A DNA stretch of 8,242 nucleotides. It comes from Anaerolineaceae bacterium (GTDB lineage Bacteria > Chloroflexota > Anaerolineae > Anaerolineales > Anaerolineaceae). A program made the position numbers and the translations under genes. The notes under the pieces were generated by a model. It searched no databases. It had not been told where the DNA came from and worked only from the letters and a program-made list of their open reading frames with translations. Where the stretch lies: positions 1-8,242 of the forward strand of contig WOZB01000151.1 in assembly GCA_011620445.1 (NCBI GenBank), written 5' to 3'. This document shows, piece after piece, positions 1 through 6,454 of this stretch (within the stretch, counting starts at the first letter, position 1; each line of letters opens with the position of its first letter).

Positions 1-36
1 TTGATAATCTGTAACAATCAGCATCGCTCATGTTAA

Positions 37-53
37 GATCTGAAAATCAGATC
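37..53 (-). terminator. Inverted repeat just after the recA stop codon, weak terminator candidate
   Basis: A perfect 7-base inverted repeat (GATCTGA and TCAGATC) with a 3-base spacer starts at the base after the recA stop codon. On the minus strand the RNA would form a 7-bp hairpin with a UUU loop. The sequence following it on the minus strand (TTAACATGAG) has only a very short T run, and the stem is AT-rich, so it is a poor intrinsic terminator. It could instead protect the mRNA 3' end or be a protein site. Only the repeat itself is certain. Confidence 0.35.
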
Positions 54-1154
54 CTAATAATCGCCGCCTTCTTCACGCTCAGTTTCAGTTACGGCGCCAT
101 CAAAAGCACCGGTTAGAAGCTCTGAATTACCCAGGCTGCGCACCTGCATCTCGATCTCTTTCATAATTTCAGGATTCTGATTCAAGTAATTCTTGGAGGC
201 TTCACGACCCTGACCCAGGCGGCTTTCCTTATAAGAATAGAACGATCCGCGCTTCTCAATCACCTCGAGGTTAGTTGCAAGGTCAAGGAGATCACCAGCC
301 TTGGAGATACCTTCGTTGTACATTATGTCAAATTCTGCAGTACGGAAAGGTGCAGCCACCTTATTTTTCACGACGCGAACGCGTACTCGGTTGCCAACGA
401 TATCAGCCCCCACCTTGATGGACTGCACCCGGCGTACATCCAGGCGCACAGAGGCATAAAATTTAAGTGCCATACCGCCGGTAGTTGTTTCAGGATTGCC
501 AAACATGACACCAATTTTCTGGCGGAGCTGATTGGTAAAGATCACAGCAGTTTTAGTTTGGTTGATAGAGCCTGAGAGCTTTCGTAATGCCTGAGACATC
601 AACCGTGCCTGCACACCCATGGTAGGATCGCCCATGTCGCCATCAATTTCTGAGCGTGGAACCAACGCAGCAACAGAGTCCACCACAACCACATCCACAG
701 CACCTGAGCGCACCAGCGTTTCGCAAATTTCAAGTGCTTGTTCACCGGTATCTGGCTGGGAAATCAATAATTCATCAACGTTAACACCACATTTGGCGGC
801 ATATGTCGGATCGAGGGCGTGTTCCATATCGATAAAAGCTGCTGTGCCGCCTTGAGCCTGACTTTCAGCGACGATGTGCTGGCATAATGTGGTCTTGCCG
901 GAGGACTCTGGCCCAAAGATTTCTGTGATTCTGCCGCGCGGAATACCGCCGACCCCCAGGGCAAGGTCCAGCGAAAGAGCACCTGTTGGGATGGCTTCGA
1001 CCTGCATTTGGTAAGCTTCACCGAGGCGCATAATGCTGCCCTCGCCGTATTTCTTAACGATTTCGTGCAGGGCGCGATCGAGAACAGCTTTCTTGGCTTC
1101 ATTCAAGCTGTTATTCAATTCCGTGTTTGGTGTGGTGGGCTTTTTTGTTGCCAT
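54..1154 (-). CDS. recA: Recombinase RecA
   Basis: RecA is the cytoplasmic ATP-dependent strand-exchange protein of homologous recombination. It also acts as the co-protease that triggers LexA self-cleavage. The 366-residue product has the usual family length and runs without interruption. Visible landmarks are the Walker A motif GPESSGKTT (residues 81-89), the catalytic glutamate in FIDMEHALD (E111), the Walker B strand VVVVDS (155-160), DNA-binding loop L1 around 167-182, and loop L2 with [10 protein letters not shown] (218-227). The N-terminal polymerisation helix is near residues 20-35. The C-terminal tail ends in an acidic EREEGGDY, as is common for RecA. The ATG start is supported by GGAG six bases upstream (1161-1164) and by the family alignment. 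The stop is TAG. It lies 62 bases downstream of the DUF1015 gene on the same strand but has its own promoter with a LexA-like box. Identity is essentially certain. Confidence 0.99.
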   Translation of the reverse strand: MATKKPTTPNTELNNSLNEAKKAVLDRALHEIVKKYGEGSIMRLGEAYQMQVEAIPTGALSLDLALGVGGIPRGRITEIFGPESSGKTTLCQHIVAESQAQGGTAAFIDMEHALDPTYAAKCGVNVDELLISQPDTGEQALEICETLVRSGAVDVVVVDSVAALVPRSEIDGDMGDPTMGVQARLMSQALRKLSGSINQTKTAVIFTNQLRQKIGVMFGNPETTTGGMALKFYASVRLDVRRVQSIKVGADIVGNRVRVRVVKNKVAAPFRTAEFDIMYNEGISKAGDLLDLATNLEVIEKRGSFYSYKESRLGQGREASKNYLNQNPEIMKEIEMQVRSLGNSELLTGAFDGAVTETEREEGGDY

Positions 1155-1183
1155 GGTTTTCTCCGCTTAAGTCGTATAGGTTA

Positions 1184-1211
1184 ATGTTAGCACAATTGTT
1201 CGATATGTCAA
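1184..1211 (-). promoter_or_regulatory. Sigma70-type promoter of recA
   Basis: Read on the minus strand, a perfect -35 box TTGACA (1206-1211) is followed after 16 bases by TAACAT (1184-1189), which matches four of six positions of the -10 consensus. The -10 box ends 29 bases before the recA ATG, which leaves room for a short leader carrying GGAG. The promoter sits entirely in the gap between the DUF1015 gene and recA, so recA can be transcribed independently of the upstream gene. Confidence 0.7.
1190..1201 (-). promoter_or_regulatory. LexA-like operator (SOS box) in the recA promoter
   Basis: On the minus strand the spacer between -35 and -10 contains GAACAATTGTGC. It matches seven of the eight fixed positions of the Gram-positive-type LexA box GAAC-N4-GTTC. 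Its centre, ACAATTGT, is a perfect palindrome. The site lies directly between the two promoter boxes, where LexA binding would block RNA polymerase. The match and position are seen directly; LexA binding is inferred from the fact that recA is a standard SOS target. No lexA gene is present in the window to compare with. Confidence 0.55.
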
Positions 1212-1216
1212 GCACT

Positions 1217-2536
1217 CTAAGGCACGATTTTTCGGCATTCCATGTAGAAGCGCTTGTCTTTGGCATGCCCCATAGAAAAGGTCTTACGGGGAAGGGCTCC
1301 ATCGACAATTACCGTCTTAAAAAATGAGTTTTTAAGAATAGCCGGAAGGTAAAAACCAATATTACCAAATTTCTGACCGAGATTTTCTACCACGTCGTCC
1401 CCATGAACGTAGTCAATCTTGGTTTCGGGGTGGGATTTCAGATAATCATCCAGATAGGCTTGCAGGTTACCAACGGCCAGATTTTGGGAAAGGCCATCCA
1501 ACTCAACCAATTGGTAGCCAGTAATATTAATGATTCCAAAAACCTGTTGATCTTTTTCAGCACTATTCACTCTGCGGGTTAATGCGGCCAGGGTCTGAAC
1601 GGGTACGATGCTGATGTGTCCTTGCCAATATTCCAGCATACTTGCCAGGAAGTTCTTGTCCACATTGAACAAAACGCGGTGAATGGCTTCAAATTGGAGG
1701 GCAGGGTCGTGCAGGTTGACCAATTCAACGAGCGCGTACCTGGCTGGGTGATCCATACCTACGCTGGGTTTCAGTTCCTCCCAAACGGCTTTAGCGGTTG
1801 CCAGAGAGTGGTTGCCATCGCCCACGGCAAAGAGAAATGGATGATTAGTCTCTACATTACCGTATCGTTGCGTGTAGTATTCTGGTTTTATTAGTTGAGC
1901 CAGGTGGGAAGTGATGCTTTCAATTAGGCGCTCATCATCAACAAGGTAACCTTTAAGATGGCCGCTGCCTTGCATCAGGTCGAAATCGTAACAAACTTCC
2001 AGCGATGACTTAACCTGCAAAACGTCCTTCAAAACGACATTTGCCTGGTCATCGTAGAGCACCATGATATGCGGCATTTCCAGGGGAGCACCGCGCCGCA
2101 CCTGCATGCGTGGGGGCAGACGGTCGAGGATAGTGCCTTCCGTGGCACGAATTAGGGTCTGCGAACCTTTATTAAAATCATAGGTTTCAAGGTCCAAAGC
2201 AACCATAAGGCCGGTTTTGACTTTGCCTGAATTTGAACGTTCAACCAAAATAAAGCCAGTCTTGTGGTCGAAGAGGTCAGCCTGGAGGTATTCCTGCATG
2301 ACTGCCTGGCTTTTGGCAATACGCTCGGCAACATCATCTGCCTGCAGCCAGACTTCAGGGAGGATCATGTGCAGCGTCGAAGGGCAATCCCCAACCAGGT
2401 TGGCAACGTCTTCCCAATATTCGGGCTGAGATGTGAATTGGTCACAAGCGATCACAGCCCATTTGGTAGGGTTTATCTCTTTTTTAGGAAGCAGAATTTC
2501 AGGAACTTTAACGCCGATTTGTTCAGAAACTGACAT
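1217..2536 (-). CDS. DUF1015 family protein of unknown role
   Basis: This 439-residue soluble protein fits the DUF1015 family (COG4198 type), which is usually about 400-450 residues long. It has no signal peptide and no membrane segment. Recognisable conserved stretches are IACDQFTSQPEYW (residues 29-41), a proline-arginine rich block LPPRMQVRRGAPLEMPH (140-156), VGDGNHSLATAK (238-249), YVHGDDVV (376-383) and the C-terminal PRKTFSMGHAKDKRF (416-430). The DGNHS and HGDD segments look like active-site or ligand-binding residues, which is inference. I recall that some DUF1015 members have been linked to free-serine phosphorylation, but I cannot confirm this for this branch, so no function is assigned. 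The ATG start is supported by AGAGG six bases upstream, and a good extended -10 promoter lies in front. It is co-directional with recA, and no terminator is visible between them. Confidence 0.9.
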   Translation of the reverse strand: MSVSEQIGVKVPEILLPKKEINPTKWAVIACDQFTSQPEYWEDVANLVGDCPSTLHMILPEVWLQADDVAERIAKSQAVMQEYLQADLFDHKTGFILVERSNSGKVKTGLMVALDLETYDFNKGSQTLIRATEGTILDRLPPRMQVRRGAPLEMPHIMVLYDDQANVVLKDVLQVKSSLEVCYDFDLMQGSGHLKGYLVDDERLIESITSHLAQLIKPEYYTQRYGNVETNHPFLFAVGDGNHSLATAKAVWEELKPSVGMDHPARYALVELVNLHDPALQFEAIHRVLFNVDKNFLASMLEYWQGHISIVPVQTLAALTRRVNSAEKDQQVFGIINITGYQLVELDGLSQNLAVGNLQAYLDDYLKSHPETKIDYVHGDDVVENLGQKFGNIGFYLPAILKNSFFKTVIVDGALPRKTFSMGHAKDKRFYMECRKIVP

Positions 2537-2571
2537 AAGGATCCTCTTTCAATTGGGTGAGTTATGCTTGA

Positions 2572-2600
2572 ATTGTATCAAAACAAGGCTGTATTTTCAT
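2572..2600 (-). promoter_or_regulatory. Extended -10 promoter of the DUF1015 gene
   Basis: On the minus strand, ATGAAA (2595-2600; four of six -35 matches) is followed after 17 bases by TACAAT (2572-2577; five of six -10 matches). A TGA directly before the -10 box (2578-2580) gives the TGn extension typical of strong -10 elements. Transcription would start roughly 30 bases before the DUF1015 start codon. This is the better of the two divergent promoter candidates in the 114-base gap to ffh. Confidence 0.55.
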
Positions 2601-2603
2601 TTT

Positions 2604-2632
2604 TCGCTAATTAATTTGTTTTCATGTAAAAT
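2604..2632 (+). promoter_or_regulatory. Possible ffh promoter
   Basis: The divergent gap must hold the promoter for ffh and perhaps for the whole plus-strand operon. The best -10 candidate is TAAAAT (2627-2632; five of six). The hexamer 17 bases upstream, TCGCTA (2604-2609), matches the -35 consensus at only three positions. A start from here would leave a very short leader of about 12 bases, barely holding the GGAAG ribosome site at 2640-2644. The call is therefore weak; the real promoter may be elsewhere in the AT-rich stretch 2585-2630. Confidence 0.25.
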
Positions 2633-2650
2633 TCGCTGCGGAAGATAAAA

Positions 2651-3976
2651 ATGTTTGAAAGCCTATCAGATCGCCTAAACAAAATATTTGATGAACTTAA
2701 GCGTCACGGTAAACTAACCGAAGAAGACGTTGATAAAGCCATGCGCGAAGTCAAGCTGGCACTTCTTGAAGCGGATGTTAGCTATGGGGTGGTACGCTCA
2801 TTTACTGACCGTGTGAAAGAAAGAGCTATTGGCGCGGAAGTGGCTAAATCCCTTAATCCTGCCCAACAAGTCATCAAGATTGTTGATGAAGAGCTCATCA
2901 AAACTCTCGGTACTGCGGAACCACTGAACCTTCGGGGGGAAAAGCCACATGTAGTTATGATGGTTGGGCTTCAAGGCTCCGGCAAAACAACCGCGGCGGC
3001 TAAGTTGGCCAAAATTTTACGCAATCGCGGAGAGCGGGTCATGTTGGTAGCTGCAGATATTTACCGACCGGCTGCCATAAAGCAATTGCAAACTATCGGT
3101 ACAAAAGTGGATGTGCCCGTATTTACCTTGCCAGGTGCCAAACCAGTGCAAATTTCAAAAGAAGCTTATTCAGCAGCTCAAAAAGGGGGCTACTCAGTTG
3201 TTATCTTGGATACAGCGGGACGGTCGCAGCTGGACGATGCCTTGATGGATGAACTCAAAGGCATTCAGGCTGCCGTCCCGGTCAAAGAGATCCTACTGGT
3301 TGTTGACTCGATGATTGGGCAGGAAGCGCTCAATATTGCCAAAGGGTTTAAAGCAGCAGTACCGGTAAGCGGACTGGTCTTTACCAAGATTGACGGTGAC
3401 GCCCGAGGTGGTGCTGCGATTTCAATCCGGGAAGTAACTGGTATTCCTATCAAGTTCCTGGGAACCGGTGAAGGATTGGACGCCTTGGAAATCTTTGACC
3501 CGGTGCGCGTTTCGAATCGCATTCTGGGCATGGGTGATATCCTCGGTCTCATCGAGAAAGCCCAGGCAGCCTACAACGCTGAAGAAAGCGCTCAGGATGC
3601 TGAAAAGATGCTTTCGGGGCGCTTCACTTTGGATGATTTTGCCAAACAACTCAAACAGATCAAGAAACTTGGCCCCCTGGGGCAAGTGCTTGGTATGATG
3701 CCTGGCCAGTTTGGCGCGGTAGCCAAGCAGGTGGATCCTCATGAAGCAGAAAATCAGCTTAAAGTGGTCGAATCAATTATTGGTTCCATGACTAAGGCTG
3801 AACGGCGCGACCCTGGTATTTTGAACGCCAGCCGAAGAAGACGTATTGCTGCAGGCTGCGGAAAAGAGGTTCAGGATGTCAACCGTTTGATGAAACAATT
3901 CCGGGATATACAGTCGCTTATGAAACAACTGCAAAAACCGGGTGCTCGTGGTAATATTAATAAATTATTTGGTTAA
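2651..3976 (+). CDS. ffh: Signal recognition particle GTPase Ffh
   Basis: Ffh is the SRP54 homologue. With 4.5S/scRNA it binds signal sequences on nascent chains and hands ribosomes to FtsY at the membrane. The 441-residue product has the complete family layout: an N-domain helical bundle (residues 1-90) containing ALLEADV (37-43), and a G domain with P-loop GLQGSGKTT (106-114), the insertion-box stretch AADIYRPAA (134-142), DTAGR (187-191), TKIDGDARGG (245-254) and GTGE (271-274). The methionine-rich M domain runs from about 300 to 441 and carries LGPLGQVLGMMPG (340-352) and the RNA-binding SRRRRIAAGCGKEVQDV (394-410). ATG is preceded by GGAAG with a six-base gap. It heads the rightward cluster, diverging from the DUF1015 gene. 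No SRP RNA gene is visible nearby. Confidence 0.98.
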   Translation: MFESLSDRLNKIFDELKRHGKLTEEDVDKAMREVKLALLEADVSYGVVRSFTDRVKERAIGAEVAKSLNPAQQVIKIVDEELIKTLGTAEPLNLRGEKPHVVMMVGLQGSGKTTAAAKLAKILRNRGERVMLVAADIYRPAAIKQLQTIGTKVDVPVFTLPGAKPVQISKEAYSAAQKGGYSVVILDTAGRSQLDDALMDELKGIQAAVPVKEILLVVDSMIGQEALNIAKGFKAAVPVSGLVFTKIDGDARGGAAISIREVTGIPIKFLGTGEGLDALEIFDPVRVSNRILGMGDILGLIEKAQAAYNAEESAQDAEKMLSGRFTLDDFAKQLKQIKKLGPLGQVLGMMPGQFGAVAKQVDPHEAENQLKVVESIIGSMTKAERRDPGILNASRRRRIAAGCGKEVQDVNRLMKQFRDIQSLMKQLQKPGARGNINKLFG

Positions 3977-4062
3977 CTTGCGCTCGCAGAAAAGGACATG
4001 CCCCTTCAGCATCCCCTCAACCTTTGAAGAGAGCCTGTTAGATAAAATTTACAGGAATATCT

Positions 4063-4068
4063 AAGGAG
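4063..4068 (+). promoter_or_regulatory. Shine-Dalgarno site of rpsP in the ffh-rpsP gap
   Basis: The 103-base gap between ffh and rpsP ends with AAGGAG, the strongest ribosome-binding match in the window, eleven bases before the rpsP ATG. Upstream in the same gap, TAAAAT at 4043-4048 resembles a -10 box but has no acceptable -35 partner at normal spacing, so I do not call a promoter. No T-tailed hairpin separates the genes, and read-through from ffh is expected. Confidence 0.6.
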
Positions 4069-4079
4069 TAAAGTTTTAT

Positions 4080-4466
4080 ATGATTCGCATTCGTCTCCGC
4101 CGTATAGGCTCAACCCATCAGCCGCATTATCGTGTGGTTGTCGCTGACAAAGAAGCACCTCGCGATGGTCGGTTTGTTGAAATTGTTGGCCAATACAATC
4201 CCAAAACCATGCCAGGCACGATCAACTTTGATGAAGAACGTGTTTACCATTGGCTCAATGTTGGTGCACAACCCTCCGAATCTGTGGCCAAGCTCTTCAA
4301 AGTTGTCAAACTTGATGAACGTTTTGACCGCTTGAAGAAGGGTGAAGCCCAGGATGCTTTGCTCGCAGAAGCCAAAGCTGTCTATGAGAATTTAGTTTTG
4401 TCACCGAAGACTGCACATCCCGCTAAAGCCCGCAAAACTGTAACAGCAAAAAAAGAAACAAACTAA
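4080..4466 (+). CDS. rpsP: 30S ribosomal protein bS16
   Basis: bS16 is a small-subunit assembly protein that binds 16S rRNA. The family core covers residues 1-78: MIRIRLRRIGSTHQPHYRVV at the start, PRDGRFVEIVGQYNP (27-41) and the helix containing YHWLNVGAQPSESV (56-69). The protein is 128 residues, longer than the usual 80-90. The extra part, about residues 80-128, is a charged, alanine- and lysine-rich tail ending in TAKKETN, probably flexible and able to contact rRNA. Such tails occur in S16 of several phyla. A strong AAGGAG supports the start. The neighbours khpA and rimM are its usual operon partners. Confidence 0.97.
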   Translation: MIRIRLRRIGSTHQPHYRVVVADKEAPRDGRFVEIVGQYNPKTMPGTINFDEERVYHWLNVGAQPSESVAKLFKVVKLDERFDRLKKGEAQDALLAEAKAVYENLVLSPKTAHPAKARKTVTAKKETN

Positions 4467-4484
4467 GCCGGGTATAACCAAGCA

Positions 4485-4736
4485 ATGAAACAGGACGAAT
4501 TACTCAATTTGCTCGAATATATGACCAAAGCATTGGTTGATAAACCTGAAGACGTCAGCATCGAGCAATATCAGGATGGCAAAACTCTTCATCTTGACTT
4601 GCAGGTGAACCCGGAAGATATCGGGCGTGTGATCGGAAAACACGGCCGAGTGGCAAACGCAATGCGCACACTTCTGCGCATGGTTGCTGCCCGCAACGGT
4701 CAGCAAGTAATGATGGACATTATTGATGTAGAGTGA
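4485..4736 (+). CDS. khpA: KH-domain RNA-binding protein KhpA
   Basis: This 83-residue protein is a single KH domain of the KhpA (YlqC) family, which binds RNA and, in Gram-positive bacteria, partners with KhpB/Jag in small-RNA and cell-elongation control. The key feature is the IGRVIGKHGRVANAMRTLL helix-turn-helix (residues 46-64), with the GKHG loop at 51-54 that contacts the RNA backbone. The length is typical (75-85). It begins 18 bases after rpsP and ends 10 bases before rimM, the common rpsP-khpA-rimM arrangement. No convincing Shine-Dalgarno sequence precedes the ATG, so it may rely on translation coupled to rpsP. Confidence 0.95.
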   Translation: MKQDELLNLLEYMTKALVDKPEDVSIEQYQDGKTLHLDLQVNPEDIGRVIGKHGRVANAMRTLLRMVAARNGQQVMMDIIDVE

Positions 4737-4746
4737 AGCTCTATCT

Positions 4747-5301
4747 ATGAGTCCTAATACCGAAAAAAAAGCAGGTCCAGAACGCTCTTCCGGGCCTGCT
4801 TTCCTTTTAATTGGCAAACTGGGTAAATCCCATGGTGTGCACGGCGAAATAGACCTGCAAGTCTATACAGACTTTCCTGAGAGATTGAAGCACGGAAAGA
4901 AAGTCTACCTTGGTGAGGATAAAACCCCCATTGTTTTGGATACAGTACGCCCAAAAAACAAGCTCATGCTTATCTCTTTTGAAGGTATAAACTCCCCTGA
5001 GAAAGTCCGACTGCTGACTAACCAGGAAGTTTTCGTAAAAACGATTGATGTACCTCCATTACCTGAAGGTGTCTTTTACCACCACGAATTAATCGGTCTA
5101 CGTGTTTTTGAAGGTGAAGATTTGCTTGGTGTCATCTCAGAAATTCTGGTGACTGGCGCGAATGATGTGTTTGTGATTAATAACGTTGAGAGCGAAGAAT
5201 TGTTGTTACCAGACATTCCCGATGTGATACTTGAGATAAATCTCGATGAAGGCAAGATGAGAGTTAGTGTGCCTGACGGTTTGCGAGATGACCGAACGTA
5301 A
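4747..5301 (+). CDS. rimM: Ribosome maturation factor RimM
   Basis: RimM helps mature the 30S subunit head and binds ribosomal protein uS19. The 184-residue product shows the N-terminal RimM barrel beginning at LLIGKLGKSHGVHGEI (residues 20-35, with the G-K-x4-H-G signature). A PRC-barrel domain follows from about residue 106, with YHHELIGLRV (111-120), GANDVFVI (137-144) and LLPDIPDVIL (153-162). Residues 1-18 are an unconserved extension. The start is fixed to ATG 4747 because the frame is closed by TAG at 4729-4731 and no other ATG, GTG or TTG precedes the conserved core. There is no clear ribosome site, so it is probably coupled to khpA, ten bases upstream. Codons 8-19 coincide with a strong terminator-like hairpin. 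trmD, the usual next gene, is absent, and the 3' end overlaps dprA. Confidence 0.96.
   Translation: MSPNTEKKAGPERSSGPAFLLIGKLGKSHGVHGEIDLQVYTDFPERLKHGKKVYLGEDKTPIVLDTVRPKNKLMLISFEGINSPEKVRLLTNQEVFVKTIDVPPLPEGVFYHHELIGLRVFEGEDLLGVISEILVTGANDVFVINNVESEELLLPDIPDVILEINLDEGKMRVSVPDGLRDDRT
4768..4808 (+). terminator. Terminator-like hairpin inside the 5' end of rimM
   Basis: AAAGCAGGTCC (4768-4778) pairs with GGGCCTGCTTT (4792-4802) to give 11 continuous RNA base pairs including one G-U. After a single A-C mismatch, GAA (4780-4782) pairs with TTC (4788-4790) around a five-base loop. The 3' side runs into TTTCCTTTT (4800-4808), and eight A residues precede the stem (4763-4770), so the minus strand would also show a T8 tail. 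The form is that of an intrinsic, possibly two-way, terminator, yet it lies within rimM codons 8-19. It may act as an attenuator between khpA and rimM. Structure is seen directly; activity is inferred. Confidence 0.55.
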
Positions 5302-6376
5302 TTACTGGCTGGCTTTCAGCTACGTAAAAGGCATTGGCTCGGTTCGATATAAGAAATTACTGGCGTATTTTGGTAGCCTTTCTACAGCATGGCAGGCCAA
5401 TCGCAATCAGTTGCTCCTCTCCGGCCTGACCCCTAAAGTTGTAGATTCCATTTTATCCACCCGCAATCAACTAAAAATAGACAATCTGGAAAATGAGCTA
5501 CAGAACCGCGGCATTACCTGCCTCCTTTGGAATGATCCTGCTTATCCGAAATATTTGGCACAAATTGCACAGGCTCCGCCCGTGCTTTATTTACTCGGAG
5601 AATTAACGCCCGAGGACGATTTGGCTTTTGCCATTGTTGGCACTCGCAACGTGACGGCTTACGGCCGTCAGGTCACAAAAGACACTGCCCAATGCTTGGC
5701 TGCCAGTGGTGTGAGTATAGTGAGCGGCTTGGCGAGAGGGGTGGATGCGATTGCCCATCAGGCGGCTTTGGATGCTGGGGGACGCACGATAGCGGTTTTG
5801 GGTTCCGGTGTGGATGTGATTTATCCTCCAGAGCACCGTAAACTGGCTGAGGCCATCAGCCGCAACGGCGCAATCCTCAGTGATTATCCCCCTGGCACCA
5901 AGCCGGATGGTATCAATTTTCCGCCCCGGAACCGGATAATTTCTGGTCTTTCACGCGGCGTACTGGTTGTAGAAGCCGGGGAGCGCAGCGGAGCATTAAT
6001 CACTGCAAAATTCAGTGTGGAACAGGGGCGAGAAGTCTTTGCTGTACCTGGTTCGGTCCTGGCAGCTATGAGCCGTGGGACGAACAACTTAATTTCCCAG
6101 GGGGCAAGCCCGATGACCAACCCCAAGCAGCTGCTCGATTTTCTGAAGGTCAAATCCGAAATTGGCACTAAGTCTGTACAAAAAACACTCAGTCTGGATG
6201 AAGCTGAAATCTTGCATGCCCTTGGAAGTGAGAACTTGCACATTGACGATTTGGCTGCCAAGCTGAGCTATTCCATGGAGAGAATAAGCGCTTTATTGAT
6301 TATGATGGAATTGGAAGGATTAGTGGTAAAGACACCTTCTATGCACTATTCCGCGCTAATGGAATGGCGTTATTAA
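5288..6376 (+). CDS. dprA: DNA-processing protein DprA (Smf)
   Basis: DprA binds incoming single-stranded DNA during natural transformation, protects it and loads RecA; many non-competent bacteria also keep it. From ATG 5288 the protein is 362 residues. An N-terminal helix-hairpin-helix/SAM-like segment (about 5-60, with YVKGIGSVRYKKLL at 12-25) leads into the Rossmann-like core with GTRNVTAYG (118-126), SGLARGVDAIAHQAAL (146-161), LGSGVDVIYPPEH (171-183), FPPRNRIISGLS (211-222) and GERSGALITA (231-240). A winged-helix DprA C-terminal domain spans about 300-355. An in-frame GTG at 5267 would add seven residues, but ATG 5288 fits the family start better. Either way it overlaps rimM (14 bases from ATG), suggesting coupled translation. 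topA follows 78 bases later. Confidence 0.96.
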   Translation: MTERNYWLAFSYVKGIGSVRYKKLLAYFGSLSTAWQANRNQLLLSGLTPKVVDSILSTRNQLKIDNLENELQNRGITCLLWNDPAYPKYLAQIAQAPPVLYLLGELTPEDDLAFAIVGTRNVTAYGRQVTKDTAQCLAASGVSIVSGLARGVDAIAHQAALDAGGRTIAVLGSGVDVIYPPEHRKLAEAISRNGAILSDYPPGTKPDGINFPPRNRIISGLSRGVLVVEAGERSGALITAKFSVEQGREVFAVPGSVLAAMSRGTNNLISQGASPMTNPKQLLDFLKVKSEIGTKSVQKTLSLDEAEILHALGSENLHIDDLAAKLSYSMERISALLIMMELEGLVVKTPSMHYSALMEWRY

Positions 6377-6398
6377 AGAAAGCCTCCGAGAGTAAACC

Positions 6399-6427
6399 TT
6401 GACAGGTATGGTATTATTTGCCACGAT
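6399..6427 (+). promoter_or_regulatory. Possible topA promoter in the dprA-topA gap
   Basis: Two overlapping candidates occur in the 78-base gap. TTGACA (6399-6404) is a perfect -35 box, but the hexamer 17 bases on, CACGAT, is a poor -10. Alternatively TGGTATTAT (6409-6417) is a TGn-extended -10 element with five of six matches, needing little -35 help, and would start transcription about 30 bases before the topA start. Either would let topA be expressed separately from dprA. The elements are real matches; which one works, if any, is not decidable by eye. Confidence 0.4.
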
Positions 6428-6454
6428 TTTTACCTATCAAGATTTGAGGCTATT

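Noticed and set aside
1..31. Open minus-strand frame starting at ATG 31, possibly the first codons of a gene downstream of recA (MSDADCYRLS)
   Set aside because: Only ten codons are visible, no ribosome site precedes the ATG, and the peptide does not resemble RecX or another family I recognise. It may be real, but the window edge prevents a decision.
764..1102. Long minus-strand frame inside recA, with similar frames inside the DUF1015, ffh and dprA genes
   Set aside because: These lie wholly within well-supported genes in other frames, show no recognisable motifs and are shadows of coding bias.
3668..3686. GC-rich inverted repeat in ffh (CTTG-G-CCCC and GGGG-CAAG)
   Set aside because: It encodes the strongly conserved M-domain segment LGPLGQV, has a two- to four-base loop and no T tail, so it is best explained by coding constraint.
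3857..3862. Cysteine in place of serine in the Ffh RNA-binding motif (GCG rather than GSG)
   Set aside because: As I recall, E. coli Ffh also has cysteine at this position, so this is normal family variation.
3979..3988. Palindromic TGCGCTCGCA after the ffh stop as a possible terminator
   Set aside because: The stem is only three to four base pairs and is followed by GAAAAGG rather than a T run.
4043..4048. TAAAAT as the -10 box of a separate rpsP promoter
   Set aside because: No acceptable -35 hexamer lies 16-18 bases upstream; the nearest TTGAAG is only 13 bases away.
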